Made by a program: the position numbers and the translations under genes. From contig CAKRQL010000024.1 in NCBI GenBank assembly GCA_934393265.1, positions 62,001 through 126,000 of the forward strand: a stretch of DNA of 64,000 nucleotides. Direction: 5' to 3'. Shown in pieces: positions 41,473 through 50,961 of this stretch. The stretch comes from an uncultured Eubacteriales bacterium (lineage in GTDB: Bacteria > Bacillota > Clostridia > Oscillospirales > CAG-272). Each line of letters starts with the position of its first letter. The first letter of the stretch is position 1. The notes under the pieces are model-generated. The model had not been told where the DNA came from. It saw only the letters and a list, made by a program, of their open reading frames with translations, and made no database searches.

Positions 41473-43017
41473 TTACTTTTTCCAGTACTTTTTATCAAGA
41501 GAGCGGTACATTATCGCCTCTGCGATATGCTCCTCGTCTATGACCTCCGCCCCCGCGAGGTCGGCAATCGTGCGAGCGACGCGGAGTATTCTGTCATGCC
41601 CGCGGGCAGAGAGCCCGAGCGTCTCAAACGCGGAGCGGAGCAGCTCGCGCCCCGCCGGCGTCGGCGTGCAGTAGCGGTGGAGCATGTCCACGCTCATTTT
41701 CGCATTCGGCGTCCCCAAATCGTCTCCCCCGGCGCGCAGTCGCTCATTCGAGAAAGCGCGGGCGCGGTTTACCCTCTCGCGTATTTTTGCCGAGGGCTCT
41801 CCCTGCTCGCTCTCCCCGGATATCTCGCTGTATGATACCGACGGGAGCTCTATTTCAATATCTATTCTGTCAAGCAGCGGACCGCTGACCCGCTCAAGAT
41901 ACTTCGCCACCGACGCGGGCGTACAGGTGCAGGTGTGCCGCGGGTCGCCGAAATAGCCGCAGCGACAGGGGTTCATGGCGCAGACAAGCATAAAGGAGGC
42001 GGGATAGGTCACCTTCGACATCACGCGGGTGACGCATACCCTCCCGTCCTCGAGCGGCTGACGAAGAGACTCTGTCACCTGCTTTGAAAACTCCGGGAGC
42101 TCGTCGAGAAAGAGAACTCCCCTGTGGGCTAAGGAAATCTCACCCGGGCGCGGATTTGACCCGCCGCCGACAAGCCCCGCGTTGCTCACCGTATGGTGCG
42201 GGGATCGGAACGGCCGCTCGGTAACGAGCCCGCCGGAAAGGAGCCCCGAGACCGAGTGAATTTTCGTCACCTCGAGTGCCTCCTCAAACGTCATATCCGG
42301 GAGAATGGAGGGCAGCCGCTTTGCGAGCATGGATTTTCCCGTGCCGGGAGGACCTATCATTAAAACATTGTGTCCGCCTGCCGCCGCTACCTCAAGCGCG
42401 CGCTTCGCCTTATACTGACCGCGCACATCCGAAAAGTCCGGCGCGCCGCGGTGAAGAGAGGACAGATAGCCGTTTTTTTCATACACGGTAGGGGGGATAA
42501 GCTCCTCGCCGTTAAGGTGGCGGATGAGCTCGCCGAGGCTCCCTACCCCGTAGACGCGCACCCCGTCGACGAGCGCAGCCTCCTCCGCGTTCTCCCGCGG
42601 GACAAAGACCTCGCGCCGCCCGTGCTCCCGGGCGCAGAGGGTCATCGGGAGCATTCCGCGCACCGGGCGGATGCCGCCGGAGAGCGACAGCTCACCCATC
42701 ATGGATATTCCGCGGAAATCAACCGTGCGCGGGATTGTGCCGTCGCACTGGAGTATCGAGCAGATTATGGCAAGGTCGAACGCAGAGCCCGCCTTTTTCG
42801 TGTCTGCGGGCGCGAGGTTCACGACTATATCGAGTGCCGGGAAGCGTATTCCCGAATTTTCGCACGCGGAGCGCACCCGGTTCTGCGACTCGCGCACGGC
42901 GGTATCCGCCATGCCGACCAGCTCAAGCTTCGGGATTCTGTCCCACGCGCTGCACTCGACGGTAACCTCGTATCCGTCGATACCGAGCACCGCCGCCGTA
43001 TAAACAGTAGAAATCAT
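41473..43017 (-). CDS. comM: YifB/ComM family Mg-chelatase-like AAA ATPase
   Basis: The start is ATG 43017 behind CGGAGGACGGT, giving 514 residues. An N-terminal ribosomal-protein-S5-like/Lon-protease-like fold (ISTVYTAAVLGIDGYEVTVE, NLAPADTKKAGSAFDL) precedes the AAA+ domain with Walker A GPPGTGKSMLAKRLP (about 222-236), Walker B GVLFLDELPEF and the helix-2 insert SNAGLVGGGSNPRPGEISLAH. The C-terminal Mg-chelatase subdomain includes GPLLDRIDIEIELPSV and RGHDRILRVARTIADL. Homologues promote branch migration during natural transformation, but many non-competent bacteria have it. It stands alone, divergent from nagA, with its own promoter. Confidence 0.93.
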   Translation of the reverse strand: MISTVYTAAVLGIDGYEVTVECSAWDRIPKLELVGMADTAVRESQNRVRSACENSGIRFPALDIVVNLAPADTKKAGSAFDLAIICSILQCDGTIPRTVDFRGISMMGELSLSGGIRPVRGMLPMTLCAREHGRREVFVPRENAEEAALVDGVRVYGVGSLGELIRHLNGEELIPPTVYEKNGYLSSLHRGAPDFSDVRGQYKAKRALEVAAAGGHNVLMIGPPGTGKSMLAKRLPSILPDMTFEEALEVTKIHSVSGLLSGGLVTERPFRSPHHTVSNAGLVGGGSNPRPGEISLAHRGVLFLDELPEFSKQVTESLRQPLEDGRVCVTRVMSKVTYPASFMLVCAMNPCRCGYFGDPRHTCTCTPASVAKYLERVSGPLLDRIDIEIELPSVSYSEISGESEQGEPSAKIRERVNRARAFSNERLRAGGDDLGTPNAKMSVDMLHRYCTPTPAGRELLRSAFETLGLSARGHDRILRVARTIADLAGAEVIDEEHIAEAIMYRSLDKKYWKK

Positions 43018-43053
43018 ACCGTCCTCCGAAAAAGTCACAAAAAATCTGATTTG

Positions 43054-43082
43054 ATTATACATCACGTCGGACGATAAATCAA
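43054..43082 (-). promoter_or_regulatory. Promoter of comM
   Basis: Minus strand TTGATT (43082-43077), 17 bases, TATAAT (43059-43054). Confidence 0.85.
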
Positions 43083-43140
43083 GCGTTATTTGCACATCCG
43101 ACCCCGGAGGACGCCGTCGCGGGATTTTTGACCCGCGCGG

Positions 43141-43169
43141 TTGACAACGGGATAAAAGGATTGTATAAT
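43141..43169 (+). promoter_or_regulatory. Promoter of nagA
   Basis: ttgaca (43141-43146), 17 bases, tataat (43164-43169): both hexamers are full consensus. Confidence 0.93.
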
Positions 43170-43214
43170 CTAAATAGTACATAAGTGCGGCGCACCCGCA
43201 CGCGGAGGAATAAA

Positions 43215-44279
43215 ATGATACTAAAAAACGTAAAGCTCAACGGAACGCTCACCGACATTGAAACCGACGGCGGAATTATCACCGCCATAGGAAAGAGCGA
43301 GCAGCCCGGCAGGGATATGCACGGTCTCACCGTCCACCCGGGGCTTATCGACATACACAGCCACGGCTGTATAGGCTATGACACGATGGAGGGAAATATC
43401 CCCAAAATGGCGGAGTGGGAGCTCCGTCACGGTATCACAACCTGGTACCCCACCACGATGACGATGGGAAGAGAGGATATAATATCCGCCCTCAGCGCCG
43501 AGACCTACTCCGAGGACGGGGCAAATATCCCCGGCTTTCACATGGAGGGTCCGTTTATCAACGCGAAGCACAAGGGCGCACAGAACGAGGACTTCATAGT
43601 CCCGCCGTCGATGGATTTTCTCCCCGACTGGAGCCGCGTCAGAATGGTTACGATAGCGCCGGAGTGCGCGCCGGACGACAGCTTTATCAGAAAATGTCCC
43701 GCCGTAGTCTCGATAGGTCATACCGATGCGGATTATGACTGCTCGCTCCGCGCATTTACAGCAGGGGCAAAATGCCTCACCCATACCTTCAACGCGATGC
43801 CCCCGATACATCACAGAGCCCCCGGACCGATAGGCGCGGGAGCAATGCGCGACGACGTATATGCACAGCTGATCTGCGACGGGCGGCACGTTCACATGGC
43901 TGCCGTAAAAATGCTCATCTCGATATTCGGCGAGGACAGAGTGGTGCTTATCAGCGACTCGATGCGCGCGACCGGGCTCGGCGACGGGGAGTATATGTTC
44001 GGCGGTCAGAGGATACACGTAACCGGCGGTGCCGCGCTGACGGAGGACGACCACCTCGCCGGCTCGACAACCAACCTCTTCGACTGCGTAAAGGTTGCAA
44101 TCTCGTTCGGAATACCCGAGGACACGGCGGTAAAAATGGCGAGCGAGAACCCCGCAAGGCTCATGGGGCTGAACAAGGGAAGAGTTGCCGTCGGGGCGGA
44201 CGCCGACCTCATATTCACCGATAAGGATATGAAGCTGCACGCCGTCCTCTGCCGTGAGAAGCTCCACGAAATCGCATAA
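43215..44279 (+). CDS. nagA: N-acetylglucosamine-6-phosphate deacetylase
   Basis: The start is ATG 43215 after GCGGAGGAATAAA, giving 354 residues. The amidohydrolase TIM barrel shows IDIHSHGCIGYD, the metal-ligand glutamate in GFHMEGPFIN, histidines in SIGHTDAD and LTHTFNAMPPIHHR, and the catalytic aspartate in LISDSMRATG. It removes the acetyl group from GlcNAc-6-phosphate, giving glucosamine-6-phosphate for glycolysis or wall recycling. The deaminase nagB is not next to it. It starts a possible two-gene run with the transglutaminase-like lipoprotein, although a hairpin (tccgggcgc/gtgcccgga) lies in the gap. Confidence 0.96.
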   Translation: MILKNVKLNGTLTDIETDGGIITAIGKSEQPGRDMHGLTVHPGLIDIHSHGCIGYDTMEGNIPKMAEWELRHGITTWYPTTMTMGREDIISALSAETYSEDGANIPGFHMEGPFINAKHKGAQNEDFIVPPSMDFLPDWSRVRMVTIAPECAPDDSFIRKCPAVVSIGHTDADYDCSLRAFTAGAKCLTHTFNAMPPIHHRAPGPIGAGAMRDDVYAQLICDGRHVHMAAVKMLISIFGEDRVVLISDSMRATGLGDGEYMFGGQRIHVTGGAALTEDDHLAGSTTNLFDCVKVAISFGIPEDTAVKMASENPARLMGLNKGRVAVGADADLIFTDKDMKLHAVLCREKLHEIA

Positions 44280-44406
44280 GTATTGTGATTTAGTAAACAA
44301 AAGCTTACATATCACAGGCAAATCCGGGCGCATTTGCGAAAATAAGCGTGCCCGGAAAACAAGAATAAAAAACCGGAAAGGCGCCGTAAAACCGGCGGGT
44401 ATTGCT

Positions 44407-46917
44407 ATGAAAAAACACGTGCTCCGTATACTTCTCCCGCTATTTCTCCTGCTCTCCGTTCTGTTCTTCACCCTCTCCTGTACAGGTCTTACCGACCTTA
44501 TAACGCAGGAATTTACGGTTACGTTTGAAAACTGGGACGGGACGAAGGACACCGTAAAGATAAAGAAAGGCGAGACGCTGACCCCGGCGACGCCAAAGGC
44601 GCGACCCGGCTATACGTTCCTCGGCTGGTACTTCGGCAGTGCGCCGTGGAAGGACGGAACGGCTGTAAGCTCAAATTTACATCTCGTTGCAAAATGGTCT
44701 GCCAACAAATATAAAATCACCTTCTCCGTAAACGGCGCTGAAACGGTGGTTGACGCCGATGGCGGCACCCTGCCCGCCTACCCCGGGACACCGGAAAAGC
44801 CGCCGGAGGGGGCAAAGCAATATGTGTTCACAGGCTGGGAGCCCGCGCTCACCGAGGCGACGGAGGACACTACCTATACCGCCATCTTCCGTGAGGAGGC
44901 GCGTATAATCCATATAAGGGTCAACCCGACCTACAAAAACGCCGCAAATATTATTTTTCCGAACGGAAATGACATCGCCTACGGCGGTGACATGTCAATC
45001 ACAATTACCGTAAACGACGGGTACAGCTTCGAGGGGTGGTATAACTCCGACGGCACACCCGCAGAGCCGCAGCTCGGAGAGCAGACCGGGACAACGATTA
45101 CCTATACCGGGCTCTCGGACGACCTGACGCTTGAGGCGCGGTTTTCCCTTGTCCCCCTTAACGTCCTCTATAATCTGCCGCTCGGGGCAAATAACCCGAA
45201 CCCGGCGACGGTGACGGTCGAGGACGGGCGCGTGGTGCTGACAGCCCCGACCCTTGAGGGAAAGATATTCCGCGGCTGGTTCACAGAGCCGGACGGCGCG
45301 GGCGAGAGCGTAAATTACGTTGATTACGCCTTTGCAAAAGCGGGCAGGACTGCCTACGCGCACTTTGTCGCCACTGCCTCCGTCACCTTCACGGTGAACG
45401 GGACGCACCTTGAGGGTCTCGACCGCAGGGTCGGCGCGGGAGAGCGGCTCGCCGCCCCGGATATTGACCCGTCCGAATACGGAATGAGCGCATACAGGCT
45501 CGGAAAATGGTACACGTCCCCCACTCTCGATGCAGAGAGCGAGTACGATTTCTCATCTCCGGTCACCTCGGACGTAAACCTTTACAGCAGCTGGGAATAC
45601 CTCGGAACCGACGGATTTTTTGCCTACTCGGATAAATTCTCCGCCGCAGTCGGTGCGGAGAAAGCAGAGATTACCTCCGAGGAGGAATTTATAGCCTTCA
45701 TAGAATATGTTCAGTTCTACGCGATAGAAAAGAAGATAACTGTCAGCTTCCCCGGCAAATACTCCCCGGAGTTCGAGAGTGCGGATGCGCTGAACTCCTA
45801 TATGTCCTCCCTTATAAAGAGGAGCAGCTTCCCGAGCGGGATCCCGCTCCCCTACTCCTACACGGCGGCAGCCCCCTATCGCCCGCTCTCGGTATATTTC
45901 AGCGGAGACCTCTCGCTCGACGCATCGCTGACCACCCCGGAGGAAAAGCAGATAATAAAGACAAAATACCTCTATGCTTTTCATGAAAGTGCCGCGGGAA
46001 TGGGCAGCGGCTACGACGCCTTCGCGATTGAAAACGTCGGAAGAACGGTGAGCGTCTATACTACAAATCAGCTTGTCTACGCCCTTGAGCACGGGGCGCG
46101 CCCGCTCCCGGTCGCGGGCTCCTCTGCCGAAAGGATATACGAGGCGGCAAAAAATGTGCTCCGCAAAATAACGTCCCCCGGAATGTCCGACACCGATAAG
46201 CTCCGCGCAATATATGAATGGCTGATACTCAACGTGAGCTACGACTACGGCGCGGCGGAGGACGACGTAATCTCCGCCGTCTGGCACAAATATACCGCAT
46301 GGTATGCCGAGGGCGTGTTTGACTCCCGCCTCGCGGTGTGCGACGGAATAGCAAAGGCGTATCTCATAATGGCAAGAATCGAGAACATCGCCTGCATACG
46401 TGTGAGCGGCACGCAGACAGGCGCGGGCGGTCATGCATGGAACAAGGTGTACCTTGACGGCTGGTACGGCGTCGACGCGACGCACGGCAACGTCGGCGTC
46501 GGGGACACGGAGCTGCTTACCCTCACCTGCTTCCTCTTCACCGACGAATACAAGAGAAGGACCTGCACGTTCAACACTCCCGCGGGCTTTGAGTCACCCG
46601 ATACGCCGAAGAACGTCTACCCGGATATAAAAGTCAGGGGAGCCGACGGTCTGCCGCTCTCACTCCTTATCGACAGTAAAGCCGACCTTGTCCGCCTCTC
46701 GGCTTATATAAAGAAGTACTCGCTCTCCCCGGTCACCGACCCGGACTATTACGGAGGTCGGACGGACGGCGGCACCCTGATGCTTGAGATAGCGGTAACG
46801 GAGGGCTCCGACGTCACAGCCTCGGAGGTCTGCTCAGCCCTCGGCGTCACGTCATACGTCCCCGGGACGTCCGACGCCGGATATACGACCTATATTCTGC
46901 GTGTGCCGCTGTCATAA
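44407..46917 (+). CDS. Lipoprotein with InlB B-type repeats and a transglutaminase-like domain
   Basis: An 836-residue exported lipoprotein starting MKKHVLRILLPLFLLLSVLF with lipobox LSC. Five beta-grasp 'Listeria-Bacteroides' repeats occupy about residues 35-400; typical fragments are GYTFLGWYFG, YVFTGWEPAL, GYSFEGWYNSDG, GKIFRGWFTEPDG and LGKWYTSP. The C-terminal part contains a transglutaminase/cysteine-protease-like core with Cys645 (RLAVCDGIAKAY), His676 (GGHAWNKV) and Asp690 (YGVDATHG), a complete triad. This suggests a surface protein that binds through repeats and cross-links or cleaves peptides. The ribosome site is weak (CGGCGGG). It could be cotranscribed with nagA, but the relation is unclear. 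Confidence 0.85.
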   Translation: MKKHVLRILLPLFLLLSVLFFTLSCTGLTDLITQEFTVTFENWDGTKDTVKIKKGETLTPATPKARPGYTFLGWYFGSAPWKDGTAVSSNLHLVAKWSANKYKITFSVNGAETVVDADGGTLPAYPGTPEKPPEGAKQYVFTGWEPALTEATEDTTYTAIFREEARIIHIRVNPTYKNAANIIFPNGNDIAYGGDMSITITVNDGYSFEGWYNSDGTPAEPQLGEQTGTTITYTGLSDDLTLEARFSLVPLNVLYNLPLGANNPNPATVTVEDGRVVLTAPTLEGKIFRGWFTEPDGAGESVNYVDYAFAKAGRTAYAHFVATASVTFTVNGTHLEGLDRRVGAGERLAAPDIDPSEYGMSAYRLGKWYTSPTLDAESEYDFSSPVTSDVNLYSSWEYLGTDGFFAYSDKFSAAVGAEKAEITSEEEFIAFIEYVQFYAIEKKITVSFPGKYSPEFESADALNSYMSSLIKRSSFPSGIPLPYSYTAAAPYRPLSVYFSGDLSLDASLTTPEEKQIIKTKYLYAFHESAAGMGSGYDAFAIENVGRTVSVYTTNQLVYALEHGARPLPVAGSSAERIYEAAKNVLRKITSPGMSDTDKLRAIYEWLILNVSYDYGAAEDDVISAVWHKYTAWYAEGVFDSRLAVCDGIAKAYLIMARIENIACIRVSGTQTGAGGHAWNKVYLDGWYGVDATHGNVGVGDTELLTLTCFLFTDEYKRRTCTFNTPAGFESPDTPKNVYPDIKVRGADGLPLSLLIDSKADLVRLSAYIKKYSLSPVTDPDYYGGRTDGGTLMLEIAVTEGSDVTASEVCSALGVTSYVPGTSDAGYTTYILRVPLS

Positions 46918-47013
46918 GGCAAAAGCCGCGCTGCGGCTGCCATAAAAAGTCGCGGAGGCAACCCGGGCGGCGGCAAGCCGCACTGCGGATGCCATGCAAA
47001 GCGCAAAGCGGCC

Positions 47014-47034
47014 GCGCCCGCAACCTGCGGGCGC
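47014..47034. other. Hairpin in the spacer after the transglutaminase-like gene
   Basis: gcgcccgc (47014-47021) / gcgggcgc (47027-47034), without a T-tract. Two imperfect direct copies of a unit ending in ctgcgg-tgccat lie just before it (from about 46920 and 46975). The rest of 46918-47253 has only terminators. Confidence 0.5.
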
Positions 47035-47080
47035 GCTCACAGGCAAGGCGACCGTCATGGTAAAAAACAAAGAAATTTAG

Positions 47081-47140
47081 CCGCATACGGCGTTTTTCAC
47101 GGTAAAAAATCCGTTGAAAGACCGTATGCGGCGGTTTTTA
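47081..47140 (+). terminator. Probable plus-strand terminator
   Basis: ccgcatacgg (47081-47090) pairs with ccgtatgcgg (47122-47131), then cggttttta. The loop is long (31 bases), so efficiency is uncertain. Confidence 0.5.
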
Positions 47141-47190
47141 TATAAAAATCCTCTGCCGGCGCGCCCTCCGTGCGATTGCCGCCCCCGGCA

Positions 47191-47230
47191 AAGAAAAGTG
47201 CCGTCCCCGCGGCAAAGCGCAGGGGACGGC
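47191..47230 (-). terminator. Terminator of the rhaBAD operon
   Basis: Stem gccgtcccc (47200-47208) / ggggacggc (47222-47230), followed on the minus strand by ACTTTTCTTT. Confidence 0.85.
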
Positions 47231-47253
47231 TCCCGTTTATCCGGTCAACCGGA

Positions 47254-48066
47254 TTAATCAAGATAATCTTTTCTGTAATTAAGACCAAACGACGCGGCGA
47301 GCTCCTTCAGCTGTCTGTCGCTTATCTCGTTTATTCTGTCTTTCCCCTCGGTGAGCATGAACAGCTGTGCAGCCTTTTCGACCGTCTCGATAAGCCCGAA
47401 GGCCTCATCGAGTGTGCGCCCCGTGCCGTATATGCCGTGCGCCGTCCAGACGCAGATGCGCGTCGTCGTGAGCTTTTTTGCCGTTGCGGCACCTATCTCA
47501 TTGTTTCCGCACACCATCCACGGGAGAACGGATATCCCCTCCGGGAATACCACGATGCTCTCTGTCTGCACCTTCCAGAGCGAGCGGGTAAACTCCCTCT
47601 CGGTAAGCGCATGGGTCAGCGACATTGCAACCGTGTAGGTCGGGTGGCTGTGAATAACCACTCTGTGCAGAGGGTCAACCGACAGGCGGGAGATATGGCT
47701 CATTAAGTGCGAGGGAAGCTCGGAGGTAAATTTATTTCCTCCGCGGAAGCCCCAGAGGAGCTCCGCGACGTGCCCGCTCGCGCCTATTCTTATAATTCCG
47801 AGATCCTTTTCCGGCTCGTACTGTATATTTTTGAAGTACTCGCCGGTTCCCGTCACGAGGAACATCTTGCCCGTAAGGGCTGTGCCGTCGAAGTCAAAGG
47901 GTATCTCGCGTATCACCTTTGTCGTATCAAGATAGTCACGGACATCGTCGTCTGTCAGAAGATAGGTGAGGTTTCCGCCGTTGCGCTCATCCCATCCGAG
48001 GCGGTAGAGGTTTGAGAATGTGCGGATAGCCTCTACCATAAATTTTGCTTCAAGAATATTTTTCAT
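47254..48066 (-). CDS. rhaD: Rhamnulose-1-phosphate aldolase
   Basis: The start is ATG 48066 after AAAGGAAGTAT, giving 270 residues. It is a class II zinc aldolase: GWDERNGGNLTYLL near the N-terminus, VIHSHPTYTVAM with two zinc histidines, and the third in TAHGIYGTG. It splits L-rhamnulose-1-phosphate into dihydroxyacetone phosphate and L-lactaldehyde. It is the last gene of rhaB-rhaA-rhaD on the minus strand, 31 bases after rhaA, and is followed by a terminator. No lactaldehyde reductase or propanediol gene is next to it. Confidence 0.96.
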   Translation of the reverse strand: MKNILEAKFMVEAIRTFSNLYRLGWDERNGGNLTYLLTDDDVRDYLDTTKVIREIPFDFDGTALTGKMFLVTGTGEYFKNIQYEPEKDLGIIRIGASGHVAELLWGFRGGNKFTSELPSHLMSHISRLSVDPLHRVVIHSHPTYTVAMSLTHALTEREFTRSLWKVQTESIVVFPEGISVLPWMVCGNNEIGAATAKKLTTTRICVWTAHGIYGTGRTLDEAFGLIETVEKAAQLFMLTEGKDRINEISDRQLKELAASFGLNYRKDYLD

Positions 48067-48097
48067 ATACTTCCTTTCAGAATACCGTGGGCGGGTC

Positions 48098-49342
48098 TCA
48101 GCCTCTCTTTGAGAGAACCTCCGACTCGTATATCTCCACATCGCGTATCCAATTCATGCCTACGGGCACTCCGCATCTCTCGCAGTACTCGTCCCATACA
48201 TCGCCGAACGGGAAGGTCTTGAACTCCTCGCTTACGGCGAACATCTTCGTAAAGTTCGCGCCGTCCTGCATATCCGAAAGCGACTTGTTCGGGAGAAGAA
48301 GAGCGTAAAGCAGAGCCTTCTGCATATTGCGCGCGCCTATCGTCCATGCGGCGATACGGTTTATCGATGCGTCGAAGTAGTCAAGACCGATAAGCACCCT
48401 GCGCTCCGCACGGTTTCTTATTATTTCCTTTGCTATCTCGCGCGTCTCGTCGTCGAACGACACAACGTGGTCAGAGTCCCAGCGCACGGGGCGGGTCACA
48501 TGCAGAGCCACATAGTCGTTGAAGAGGAGGAGAGAGGATATCTTATCCGACACCATCTCGGTAGGATGATAGTGTCCGTTGTCAAGCAGACAGCAGATGC
48601 CGTTTCTCGCGCAGTAGTTCTGATAGAACTCCGCAGAGCCGACGGTGTAGCTCTCAAGCCCTATTCCGAACACCTTGCTCTCACACGAGTCGATTATATA
48701 CTTTTTGTCGTACTTAACCGAGAATATCTGGTCAAGAGAATCCTTCAGGCGGGCTCTCGGAGCCATTCTGTCTGCCGGGGTCTCCTTCATCCCGTCGGGA
48801 ATCCAGATGTTGCAAAGACAGGGCGAGCCGAGCTTCTCGCCGATATAAGCCGCTATTTTACGGCATGCCTTACCGTGCCTTATCCAGTACTGTCTTACGT
48901 TCTCGTCCGGGCTCGAAAGGGTAAGATTATCCTTTACCATCGGAGAGGAGAAAAATGTGGGGTTGAAGTCAATTCCTATTTTCTTCAGCTTTGCGTACTT
49001 TATCCATGCGTCAAAGTGCTTCGGCTCAAGCCTGTCGCGCTCAACCTTCTCGCCGCCGGTTATCGCATATATCGCGTGGAGATTTATTCTCTTCTTTCCG
49101 GGAACGAGCGAGAGCACCTTGTCAAAGTCCGCCATCAGCTCCTCCGGCGTTCTCGCCTTTCCGGGGTAGTTTCCGGTCGCCTGTATACCGCCGGTGAGCG
49201 GTCCGCTGTTCTCAAAGCCCGCGACGTCGTCGCCCTGCCAGCAGTGTATGGAAACCGGGATAGAGGCGAGGGTCTTTATCGCCTCCTCGGTGTCTATACC
49301 GTACTTTGCATATACGACCCTTGCGTTCTCGTATGCTTTCAT
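48098..49342 (-). CDS. rhaA: L-rhamnose isomerase
   Basis: A 414-residue enzyme, close to the usual 419. It begins MKAYENARVVYAKYGIDTEEAI. SIHCWQGDDVAGFE is a family signature. Metal-binding residues are carried by the regions VGSAEFYQNYCARNG, DNGHYHPTEMVSDK (Asp and His ligands) and RPVRWDSDHVVSFDD. The reaction is L-rhamnose to L-rhamnulose in the cytoplasm. Second gene of the rha operon, 70 bases after rhaB; the ribosome site is AAAGGAG before ATG 49342. Confidence 0.97.
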   Translation of the reverse strand: MKAYENARVVYAKYGIDTEEAIKTLASIPVSIHCWQGDDVAGFENSGPLTGGIQATGNYPGKARTPEELMADFDKVLSLVPGKKRINLHAIYAITGGEKVERDRLEPKHFDAWIKYAKLKKIGIDFNPTFFSSPMVKDNLTLSSPDENVRQYWIRHGKACRKIAAYIGEKLGSPCLCNIWIPDGMKETPADRMAPRARLKDSLDQIFSVKYDKKYIIDSCESKVFGIGLESYTVGSAEFYQNYCARNGICCLLDNGHYHPTEMVSDKISSLLLFNDYVALHVTRPVRWDSDHVVSFDDETREIAKEIIRNRAERRVLIGLDYFDASINRIAAWTIGARNMQKALLYALLLPNKSLSDMQDGANFTKMFAVSEEFKTFPFGDVWDEYCERCGVPVGMNWIRDVEIYESEVLSKRG

Positions 49343-49412
49343 TCTGTTTGTTCTCCTTTATATGTAATTTTTATTAAATACCCAAATTTGCAAATAATAC
49401 TTTACAAATCGC

Positions 49413-50726
49413 TTATTTATCGGCTTTCATCTGAACCTTCAGATTTCCTATTGCCGTTGCCTCTATCGGCATTGCGTGAACGCGCTTTCCGGTTCTTCTC
49501 TCCGTCGCCTCGTTGACATATCCGTTCTTTGCCCCGCCGCCGACGATATAGACGTCGCAAAAATCTATGCCGGTATTTTTGCAAAGAGCGTCAAGAGCTA
49601 TTCTGTACCCCTCCGCGAGGCTCTCGTAGGCGCAGCGGAAGTAATCCTCGGTTTTCTTCGGCTTCTTATATCCGTGGCTTACAAGATACACGTCCATAGC
49701 TTCTTTCATACTCCGGGGAGCCGAGAAGGACGGGTCGTTTACGTCTATTATACCCTCGTACCTTGATTTATACGCCAGCGTCACAAGCTCTCCGTATCCC
49801 GTCTCGGGGCAGAGCTCGCGCCGCAGCGACTGATTTATCCACATTCCGGTTATGTTCTTCTGATAGCGGTTGTAGCCGACGCCGCCCTCGTTTGAATACA
49901 TGTTCTCGCGGCTGTTTTCGTCGGTCAGTGCCTCCGGCGTCCGTATGCCGAGGAGCGACCACGTGCCGGAGGATATGTACGGCGCGTTTATCTCCATGTC
50001 GATGGCCTCAACCGCGCTGCCGGTGTCGTGCGTCGCGCAGAGGACCACGTTCAGATTTCCGCCGACGTGCGCCTGCACGTCCGGGAGCAGGCGACCAACG
50101 AGCGTCCCGGGGGCGGAGAGCTTTGCCATAAGTCCCTCCGGCAGACCGAGAGCCGACCATATCTCGGGGTCAAGCTCATGCGTTTTCGCGTTCACAAGAC
50201 CTGTAGTCGTCGCGTTCGTGTACTCATGGCGCATGACGCCGGTAAGCTTGTACATAAGGTACTCGGGGAGCATCAGAAAGGCTGTCACGCCGTCGAGCCG
50301 CCCCGCGAGCTTATCCGCGTAAAGCTGGTATATCGTATTGAATGAATTGAACTGTATTCCGGTTCTTTCGTACAGCGCCGGGAACGGGATTATATCGTGG
50401 ACGAGCTTTATCGGCTCCTCCGTCCTCCCGTCGCGGTAGGCGTACATAGGTTCAACCTCCTTGTCGCCCCTCATAAGCACGTAGTCGACGCCCCACGTGT
50501 CTATTGACATGCTCTCAATCTCCGGATACCTTGCAAACGCGCGCCGCAGACCCTCCGTGACCTCGAGCACCAGTCGCTCCCTGTCCCAGACAAGGTGTCC
50601 GTCCCGCTCGTCCATTCCGTTCGGGAAACGGTAGACCTCATCGGTCATGAGCTCCCCGTCCTTCATATAGCCTATTATGTGGCGTCCCCCGGACGCGCCG
50701 ATATCAACCGCAAGATAATACTTCAC
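49413..50726 (-). CDS. rhaB: Rhamnulokinase
   Basis: A 437-residue FGGY-family sugar kinase that phosphorylates L-rhamnulose with ATP. The N-terminal phosphate loop is AVDIGASGGRH, followed by SIDTWGVDYVLMR. The C-terminal ATP domain shows CATHDTGSAVEA, SSGTWSLLGI and the adenosine motif YIVGGGAKNGYVNE. The start is GTG 50726 with GAGAGGAG a few bases before. It is the first gene of the rha operon, facing the AraC-type regulator gene across a 235-base region with both promoters. Confidence 0.96.
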   Translation of the reverse strand: MKYYLAVDIGASGGRHIIGYMKDGELMTDEVYRFPNGMDERDGHLVWDRERLVLEVTEGLRRAFARYPEIESMSIDTWGVDYVLMRGDKEVEPMYAYRDGRTEEPIKLVHDIIPFPALYERTGIQFNSFNTIYQLYADKLAGRLDGVTAFLMLPEYLMYKLTGVMRHEYTNATTTGLVNAKTHELDPEIWSALGLPEGLMAKLSAPGTLVGRLLPDVQAHVGGNLNVVLCATHDTGSAVEAIDMEINAPYISSGTWSLLGIRTPEALTDENSRENMYSNEGGVGYNRYQKNITGMWINQSLRRELCPETGYGELVTLAYKSRYEGIIDVNDPSFSAPRSMKEAMDVYLVSHGYKKPKKTEDYFRCAYESLAEGYRIALDALCKNTGIDFCDVYIVGGGAKNGYVNEATERRTGKRVHAMPIEATAIGNLKVQMKADK

Positions 50727-50814
50727 AGCAGCTCCTCTCCGGGCACCGCGGTGCCCTCATTCATTTTTTCCGGGCTGTCGCACGGGCGGCAGACCGATAC
50801 GTCTTTATGACTTA

Positions 50815-50843
50815 ATAATAGCATACCGATATAGCATAAACAA
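50815..50843 (-). promoter_or_regulatory. Promoter of the rhaBAD operon
   Basis: Minus strand TTGTTT (50843-50838), 17 bases, TATTAT (50820-50815). The -35 is weak, as expected for an activator-dependent promoter. Confidence 0.75.
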
Positions 50844-50887
50844 GGTTCTGAATTACGATAAAAACCGTCCTTATTTAATATTTACTA

Positions 50888-50916
50888 TTGCAAAGTGTAG
50901 AAAAAAGTGATAAAAT
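50888..50916 (+). promoter_or_regulatory. Promoter of the AraC-family regulator gene
   Basis: ttgcaa (50888-50893), 17 bases, taaaat (50911-50916). The start would fall near 50923, close to two ATGs that are in other frames or followed by a stop. Confidence 0.75.
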
Positions 50917-50961
50917 AAGAGGCGATGTATGTAAGTATCGGCAATACGGGATATTACGGAG

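Noticed and set aside
43221..44552. 443-codon antisense frame opposite nagA
   Set aside because: Shadow of nagA, which has all catalytic motifs and a perfect promoter.
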